Assembly (NCBI RefSeq): GCF_043641555.1
Contig: NZ_JBHZRJ010000004.1
Span: 62,001 to 126,000 of the forward strand
DNA length: 64,000 nucleotides
Source: Saccharospirillum alexandrii_A
GTDB taxonomy: Bacteria > Pseudomonadota > Gammaproteobacteria > Pseudomonadales > Natronospirillaceae
Direction: 5' to 3'
Positions 60,304 to 64,000 of the stretch are shown in pieces. The notes under the pieces are model-generated. The model saw only the letters and a program-made list of their open reading frames with translations, ran no database searches and was not told where the DNA came from. A program made the translations under genes and the position numbers. Position 1 is the first letter of the stretch; every line of letters starts with the position of its first letter.

Positions 60304-60410
60304 GTTGAATTCGTTTGAATGCTGCCAGGTCTTTCTGGGCTTTGTGTATCTTGGTATTGGACACCTCGTCAGTTTGATTTTGGTCTCCGTACAACCGGGT
60401 CAAGTTCACT
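60304..60410 (-). repeat. Repeat motif, copy B (possible insertion-sequence remnant)
   Basis: Relative of the stretch at 58864-58934. On the minus strand it begins GTGAACTTGACCCGGTTGTA and later has AAACGAATTCAACGC. It begins right after GCCTAATAAAGCGCTG, which looks like the first half of an attC site behind the VIT gene, so something may have inserted into that site. A short open frame inside is too small to judge. Confidence 0.45.
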
Positions 60411-60458
60411 TTTCCGACGGCAGCGCTTTATTAGGCGAGAGAGTGCACCTCCAGATAA

Positions 60459-61183
60459 TCATACGGCCACCCCGAAGAGCGCACCGACCCCAGCCGTCAA
60501 CACCATTGCCAAAGCACCCCAAAACGAGACCCGAGAGGCAGCCTTAAAAACAGGAGCACCGCCGACTTTCGCTGCTAATGAGCCTAATAAGGCAAGGAAG
60601 ACCAATGAACTGCCAGTGACGACCCACATAAGCAACCACTCCGGAAATAGCAGGACGACACATAGGGGAAGGGCCGCACCTAACGAGAATGTGCCTGCCG
60701 ACGCCAATGCAGCCTGAATTGGACGGGCCGTAGAAACTTCTGAAATGCCGAGTTCATCGCGGGCATGTGCCCCAAGTGCATCCTGCTTCATCAGTTGGCT
60801 TGCTAAGCTGTCTGCGAGCGCCCGGTCTAAGCCGCGCCTTACGTAAATCTCGGCAAGTTCCGCATGCTCTTGTGCAGGCGCATCTGCCAGTTCGGTTCTC
60901 TCCCTGGCAAGGTCGGCTCCCTAAGTGTCTGCTTGAGAGCTGACTGACACGTACTCACCCGCTGCCATTGACATAGCGCCGGCAACGAGACCAGCAACAC
61001 CTGTAACCAACACAGCCTTAGAGTCCGCCCCTGCCGCCGCCACACCCAATACCAGACTTGCAGTAGACACAATCCCGTCGTTTGCACCAAGAACTGCAGC
61101 ACGAAGCCAGCCGATCCGATCTGTTCTGTTCTGTTCTGTTCTGTTCTGTTCTGTTCTGTTCTATGTCGTTCAGAGTGTCTCAT
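60459..61183 (-). pseudogene. VIT1/CCC1-family transporter gene, out of frame at a 5-bp repeat and with a TAG codon
   Basis: The frame read from about 61118 down to 60459 encodes a VIT-family membrane protein: DRIGWLRAAVLGANDGIVST, ATGVAG-type helices (LVTGVAGLVAGAMSMAAGEY), then AREKxELA-like RERTELADAPAQEHAELAEI and two final helix pairs ending GVGALFGVAV. These transport Fe(II) or Mn(II). The natural start ATG at 61183 (MRHSERHRTEQ) is separated from that frame by eight copies of AACAG and reads out of frame; seven or ten copies would restore it. In addition a TAG at 60921-60923 follows SSQADT where relatives have Glu. As read, no full protein is made. Confidence 0.8.
61121..61160 (-). repeat. 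Pentanucleotide tandem repeat (AACAG)8 at the start of the VIT gene
   Basis: Eight perfect units of CTGTT on the plus strand, beginning 23 bp after the ATG of the VIT gene. Perfect 5-bp repeats of this length are prone to slipped-strand errors. Each change of one unit shifts the frame by two bases (mod 3), so only one in three lengths gives full translation. Confidence 0.92.
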
Positions 61184-61214
61184 GCGAAGTCCAAGTAAAC
61201 AGGTGAGCAGTAGC

Positions 61215-61257
61215 GCCTAACGCTGCAATCACGCGCTCGTCGCATGTAGTGTTTTGT
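61215..61257 (-). other. attC-like site 6 (short, degenerate)
   Basis: On the minus strand the right end is GCAGCGTTAGGC with a perfect GTTRRRY core (GTTAGGC, 61215-61221). The left end near ACAAAAC is degenerate and the total is only about 43 bp. It lies between the methyltransferase stop codon and the VIT start, where an attC is expected. Confidence 0.6.
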
Positions 61258-61862
61258 CAATTTTTTTTGCGTGCAACCACTGAGTAGATGTGCCAGCGCT
61301 GTTCGGTCCCTCCGGGAGCCGTGCCGGAATGACGGTGCTCATTGAATGAAATGATTTCAAAAGGCTTTAGCCATTGCCTTACCCTATGCTCCGTCGCGAC
61401 CAACACGTTCGGCCAAAAAGCACTGCGATCATACTCGGGACCTGCCATGGTATCTTCTGGCCCCAGGAAAGAGCCAACAAAAATACCGCCTGGAAGTAAT
61501 GCCGCGCAGATCTTCTCCCAAGCGTCTGCGAACTCGTCTTGGGGACAGAAGAACAGACTAGCGTCAGCCACGACCAAAGAGGCTCTAGGGTAATGAAATG
61601 TACTAAAGCTATCCTTTGAAAGCGATACACTATCATCTCCACTAAACCTATTCTGACATCTCGCTATAGCTTCAGATTCTATATCGAAGGCGTGTACAGA
61701 GAACCCCTTGAACCTCAAAAATGCGATATCACTTCCCGCTCCGCAACCACAATCGATAGCAGTTCGGGGACCTTCAACAAGCGATATACCTAACTTAAGA
61801 TCTTCGCGAGTATCTCTAAATTCAGTAGCCTCAAAATATTTCGATATCTCTACCGACGGCAT
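61257..61862 (-). CDS. Class I SAM-dependent methyltransferase (integron cassette)
   Basis: A 201-residue methyltransferase: KYFEATEFRDTREDLKLGIS, motif I TAIDCGCGAGSDIAFLRFKG (about residue 36), VHAFDIESEAIARCQNRFSG and LLPGGIFVGSFLGPEDTMAG. The length and motifs are of a complete enzyme; substrate unknown. It lies between two attC sites, starting 14 bases from the GTTAAAT core, so it is a single-gene cassette. AT-rich codon use differs from the core genes of the left part. Confidence 0.85.
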   Translation of the reverse strand: MPSVEISKYFEATEFRDTREDLKLGISLVEGPRTAIDCGCGAGSDIAFLRFKGFSVHAFDIESEAIARCQNRFSGDDSVSLSKDSFSTFHYPRASLVVADASLFFCPQDEFADAWEKICAALLPGGIFVGSFLGPEDTMAGPEYDRSAFWPNVLVATEHRVRQWLKPFEIISFNEHRHSGTAPGGTEQRWHIYSVVARKKN

Positions 61863-61875
61863 CTAGTTTACCTTA

Positions 61876-61965
61876 ATTTAACGTTTTACTATGGGTCAAA
61901 CTGCGCAGCAGGTTGTCCCGTGGAGGCCGCGCACGGCAGGAACGTACCTGAGCAACTTGTTAAGT
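61876..61965 (-). other. attC site 5
   Basis: 90 bp with perfect ends: ACTTAAC (RYYYAAC) and, at the other side, GTTAAAT (GTTRRRY). Inside, GTACGTTCC and GGCCTCCACGGG recur in sites 2 and 4. It separates the membrane protein and methyltransferase cassettes. Confidence 0.88.
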
Positions 61966-61966
61966 G

Positions 61967-62338
61967 TTACCTGTGCATTATTGCAAGATACCATAAATGC
62001 CCAAAACCTAAGATAACAACAGCAAACAGCCAATACTGATAAGGACTTACAAAGGCTAATGAGACTAGGCCCAAGAATAGTGAAACGGTACTAATAATTT
62101 GCAGCTTGGTTAGTTTTACGAGTTTTAAACCATGCCATGTAACTTGAAAGATAACCCTGAAGCTGTAAAAGCTGAAGACAATTAGTAGTGTGACAATAAC
62201 CGGGAGCACTGACTCAATAAACTCACCCGAAGACAAGCTGGTAACCGCCGCAAGCAAGTATATGGCAAGACCTTCTAACCAAATAAGTAGGAGGACGAGA
62301 GTAACAATAAGTAACTCGATTCTAAATACGTACTTCAT
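61967..62338 (-). CDS. Small hypothetical membrane protein (integron cassette)
   Basis: A 123-residue protein with four hydrophobic segments: FRIELLIVTLVLLLIWLEGL near the start, then about residues 40-60, 75-95 and 98-115. No family recognised. The ATG at 62338 lies five bases after the attC core GTTAAGT, without a ribosome binding site of its own. A GTG at 62344 inside the core is an alternative. Confidence 0.65.
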   Translation of the reverse strand: MKYVFRIELLIVTLVLLLIWLEGLAIYLLAAVTSLSSGEFIESVLPVIVTLLIVFSFYSFRVIFQVTWHGLKLVKLTKLQIISTVSLFLGLVSLAFVSPYQYWLFAVVILGFGHLWYLAIMHR

Positions 62339-62342
62339 AGTC

Positions 62343-62432
62343 ACTTAACGCTCCGCTAAACGGCGAGCGTTAGCGAGCCCGGTGGAGGCCACGCTTTTTG
62401 TGGCCAGAACGAATTTGAGCGGCTTGTTAAGC
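62343..62432 (-). other. attC site 4
   Basis: 90 bp with perfect ends: GCTTAAC (62426-62432) and GTTAAGT (62343-62349). The interior has AAGCCGCTCAAATTCGTTC and GTGGCCTCCACCGGGCTCGC, with a long imperfect stem typical of attC folded bottom strands. The coding sequence of the VOC cassette runs through most of it. Confidence 0.92.
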
Positions 62433-62802
62433 AATTTTTTCTATACGCTCTACTTGAAATTGACACGGTATTTTTATCAGGGTCTTTAGCATTAGAAAAT
62501 GAATAACCATTTGCCTGATGTGTGGCTCCAAAAACCAAGCCCAACTCAGCACATTCGCGTTTAAATCCTTCAATATCCTGAACGCTAAATACGAGTTTAA
62601 CCCCTGCCTGGCCAAGCTTGATACTCTTGGCTGCCTGGTGAACCAGTATAGTGAAGCCGCGACCTTCTGAAGTAAGCTCGATCAAACCTTCTAGTGCTTC
62701 ACCTGTAGTTTTAAAGCCAAAATACTTCCGATAAAAATCGGCGGTTTTATTCATATTTCGTGCGTAAATTATAATTGTATTGAGCTCAGCGTCCATGACC
62801 AC
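62356..62802 (-). CDS. VOC/glyoxalase superfamily protein (integron cassette), reading through its attC
   Basis: A 148-residue protein whose first 118 residues form a VOC domain: LNTIIIYARNMNKTADFYRK, GFKTTGEALEGLIELTSEGR, and the family end SFSNAKDPDKNTVSISSR. Such proteins bind or inactivate antibiotics or catalyse metal-dependent reactions. After this natural end the frame continues 30 residues through the attC site and stops near its far end. The stop in the attC core GCTTAAC is one frame off. So the original stop seems lost by an indel or point change, adding a junk tail. The start at 62802 follows the next attC by eight bases. Confidence 0.8.
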   Translation of the reverse strand: MVMDAELNTIIIYARNMNKTADFYRKYFGFKTTGEALEGLIELTSEGRGFTILVHQAAKSIKLGQAGVKLVFSVQDIEGFKRECAELGLVFGATHQANGYSFSNAKDPDKNTVSISSRAYRKNCLTSRSNSFWPQKAWPPPGSLTLAV

Positions 62803-62809
62803 TCCGAAT

Positions 62810-62914
62810 GCTTAACGCTGCCATAATTTGCAGTTTTGGAGTGGAGACTTTTGTGCTATTTTCAAGCACAAAAGGCGTAACGGAAAAACTGTCAAATTAA
62901 TGGCATTGTTAACT
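62810..62914 (-). other. attC site 3
   Basis: 105 bp. The right end GTTAAGC (62810-62816) is a perfect core; the left end AGTTAAC (62908-62914) has one mismatch and contains the stop codon of the upstream cassette gene. The inner arms AATGCCATTAATTTGACAG and ACTGCAAATTATGGCAGCG pair with each other, as in Vibrio-type sites. Confidence 0.88.
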
Positions 62915-63199
62915 ATTTTGTATTTTCTTGCTGTAGAATTCACAGCGATCCACTAAGCCCATAGAGTTTGCAGCCTCTCCGAGCTTTATCCAAATTTCTG
63001 CTGGAGGCTTGCTTGTTGCCTCAAGTGCTGCCTCTTCGAGCATATCTAGTGCAAGTTCTAGTTCATTGTGATCAAGGTATTCATCATACTCAGCGATATA
63101 CTTTCCAACACCCTGATATTCACAAAGAATTGCGCGTGCCTCGCTCAAAAAGGCGACAGTAATCTTCCACTTTTTCTCTAACTCTCTTCTGAAACTCAT
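62909..63199 (-). CDS. Hypothetical helical protein (integron cassette)
   Basis: A 96-residue, mainly helical acidic protein: MSFRRELEKKWKITVAFLSE, then HNELELALDMLEEAALEATS and IWIKLGEAANSMGLVDRCEF. It resembles short TPR-like or helical-bundle cassette proteins but no family is recognised. Starts six bases after an attC core; its stop TAA is part of attC site 3. Confidence 0.7.
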   Translation of the reverse strand: MSFRRELEKKWKITVAFLSEARAILCEYQGVGKYIAEYDEYLDHNELELALDMLEEAALEATSKPPAEIWIKLGEAANSMGLVDRCEFYSKKIQNS

Positions 63200-63204
63200 A
63201 AGAA

Positions 63205-63291
63205 TGTTAACGCTTAGCTAAGCGGTGCCCTGACAAGGGCATCCGGTGGACGGCCCTCGGGCCGGGAACGTACTTAAGCGACTGGTTATAC
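63205..63291 (-). other. attC site 2
   Basis: 87 bp between GTATAAC-like and GTTAACA ends, each with mismatches to consensus, but with the shared interior CGCTTAAGTACGTTCC and CCGTCCACCGG and a strong internal hairpin GCCCGAGGGC. The stop codon of the next gene lies in it. Confidence 0.82.
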
Positions 63292-63738
63292 ATTGGTTCC
63301 CGCAGTACGAAGTTTTCGGAACACCTTGGCTAATATGTCGTTACCGAGAATCAGACCGACAGAGAAAGCCAAAACCACACACCAGCCATAATTTATTTGC
63401 GCCTGAGCACTCAACTGAGTCACCAAAACACTGATAGAGCGGACGAGCCAATAAACACCAATCAAAAACACCCCTGCGGCGACAATTCCACTTTCAGGAA
63501 TTACCGGTCCTGGTGTTTCGGTAGAAAAAGCATTCTTGGAAATTTTCGGGGCACTAAGCCATAAAACAATACCAATACTGATGGGCACCAAGAGGCCTGC
63601 TGCCAAATATCCAATGCGTGGTGAATTTGGCACACTCCACGCCTCAGGAACAAAAGCCAGAGGCACATAGTTTCCCACAGTGCTAAAGACCAGGTAGGCA
63701 GCAAAAACTTTAATAACGATCTCAACGAGTGCTCTCAT
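63286..63738 (-). CDS. Hypothetical membrane protein (integron cassette)
   Basis: A 150-residue protein with four hydrophobic segments: VIKVFAAYLVFSTVGNYVPL at the start, then about residues 43-62, 84-105 and 116-134. No family recognised. GAGGAAT precedes the ATG at 63738. Its stop codon lies in attC site 2. Confidence 0.68.
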   Translation of the reverse strand: MRALVEIVIKVFAAYLVFSTVGNYVPLAFVPEAWSVPNSPRIGYLAAGLLVPISIGIVLWLSAPKISKNAFSTETPGPVIPESGIVAAGVFLIGVYWLVRSISVLVTQLSAQAQINYGWCVVLAFSVGLILGNDILAKVFRKLRTAGTNV

Positions 63739-63748
63739 ATTCCTCTAT

Positions 63749-63804
63749 GCGTAACGCTTTTAGCAGGCGCGCGCTTTTCAGCGTCGCCTGCCTAAACTTG
63801 TTAC
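63749..63804 (-). other. attC-like site 1
   Basis: About 56 bp: GTAACAAGTTTAGGCAGGCG at one end and CGCGCCTGCTAAAAGCGTTA at the other, which pair through AGGCAGGCG and CGCGCCTGC. Core ends have mismatches (GTAACAA, GTTACGC). It separates the membrane protein cassette from the gene at the right edge. Confidence 0.75.
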
Positions 63805-64000
63805 AAGTTTCGAGGCTCAAGCTTGTAGCTCTGCGCCTCAATGATAAGTACATCACCGCTTTGCATTTCGATTTCACATCCTTTTACAGTTCGCTTAACC
63901 GCATTTATGGAAATTGATTCACCCCAAGGACATTCGTGTGGCGCCCGAAAGTTGGATACTCCCGTGAACCGAAGCGCGTGGGGCTGCGCCGACTTTTCCC
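63801..64000 (-). CDS. C-terminal part of an unknown protein (cassette cut by the window edge)
   Basis: The last 65 or so codons of a gene that continues beyond 64000. The reading frame gives SAQPHALRFTGVSNFRAP, then HECPWGESISINAV and EIEMQSGDVLIIEAQSYKLE, ending PRNL. I do not recognise the family. The stop TAA lies in the attC-like site 1, as for other cassettes. Confidence 0.65.
   Translation of the reverse strand, partial: EKSAQPHALRFTGVSNFRAPHECPWGESISINAVKRTVKGCEIEMQSGDVLIIEAQSYKLEPRNL

Noticed and set aside
61121..61160. Tandem repeat considered as a CRISPR or minisatellite
   Set aside because: Perfect 5-bp units without spacers; it is a simple-sequence repeat inside a coding start.
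1..64000. tRNA, rRNA and intact insertion-sequence genes
   Set aside because: None recognised by reading either strand; short tRNA genes cannot be excluded without a dedicated search.

Overview
The window looks like a chromosome segment of a marine or halophilic gammaproteobacterium of the Oceanospirillales/Pseudomonadales type (Saccharospirillum-like is my best guess, unproven). The reasons are the Hsp15-Hsp33 pair, a PA3496-family small protein, gamma-type LexA, Fur and PhoB boxes, Pseudomonas-like gene pairs (DUF294/CBS protein with a DnaQ-like exonuclease; MoxR with a CoxE-like VWA protein), and GC-rich coding sequence in the left two thirds. No rRNA, tRNA, CRISPR array or intact transposase was seen.

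Layout. 0-37 kb is core-like: RppH (cut by the edge), a HAD phosphatase, an imelysin-like lipoprotein, CysQ, Hsp15/Hsp33, HlyU, an MBL hydrolase, a Pho-box-controlled choice-of-anchor I lipoprotein, a Fur-controlled ferric ABC importer split into fbpAB and a convergent fbpC, an outer-membrane phospholipase, MoxR/VWA, a sirtuin, a one-domain voltage-gated channel with a calcium-type filter, a degenerate GGDEF-EAL protein, an SOS-controlled uvrD plus hypoxanthine-DNA glycosylase, and Pho-controlled ppk1. Between HlyU and the MBL gene lies a probable CrcZ-like Hfq/Crc-sequestering small RNA with a sigma-54 promoter, A-rich motifs and a terminator.

This core part carries six copies (plus one remnant) of an interspersed palindromic element of about 110-185 bp. 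The arms differ in sequence between copies yet stay complementary within each copy. The shared centre holds two small hairpins that also show compensatory changes. Two copies carry the same extra insert of roughly 80 bp. This is the strongest candidate for an undescribed element.

37-46 kb holds regulator-rich accessory genes: TetR, XRE-MmyB, XRE/DUF2975, MarR with an FAD monooxygenase, and MetY. 46-60 kb is a lower-GC accessory zone of small stand-alone genes, mostly on the minus strand: two GFA proteins, ASCH domains, GrpB, SUMF1, deaminases, methyltransferases, LysE and membrane proteins. It also includes a 661-residue protein of unknown family with a possible Cys-His-Asn centre.

60.4-64 kb is an integron cassette array with at least six attC-like sites. 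All genes are on the minus strand, so any attI/integrase should lie beyond the right edge. One cassette is a VIT-family transporter gene whose start is followed by eight copies of a 5-bp repeat. It is out of frame at 8 copies and would be in frame at 7 or 10, which suggests a phase-variable locus; it also carries an internal stop codon.
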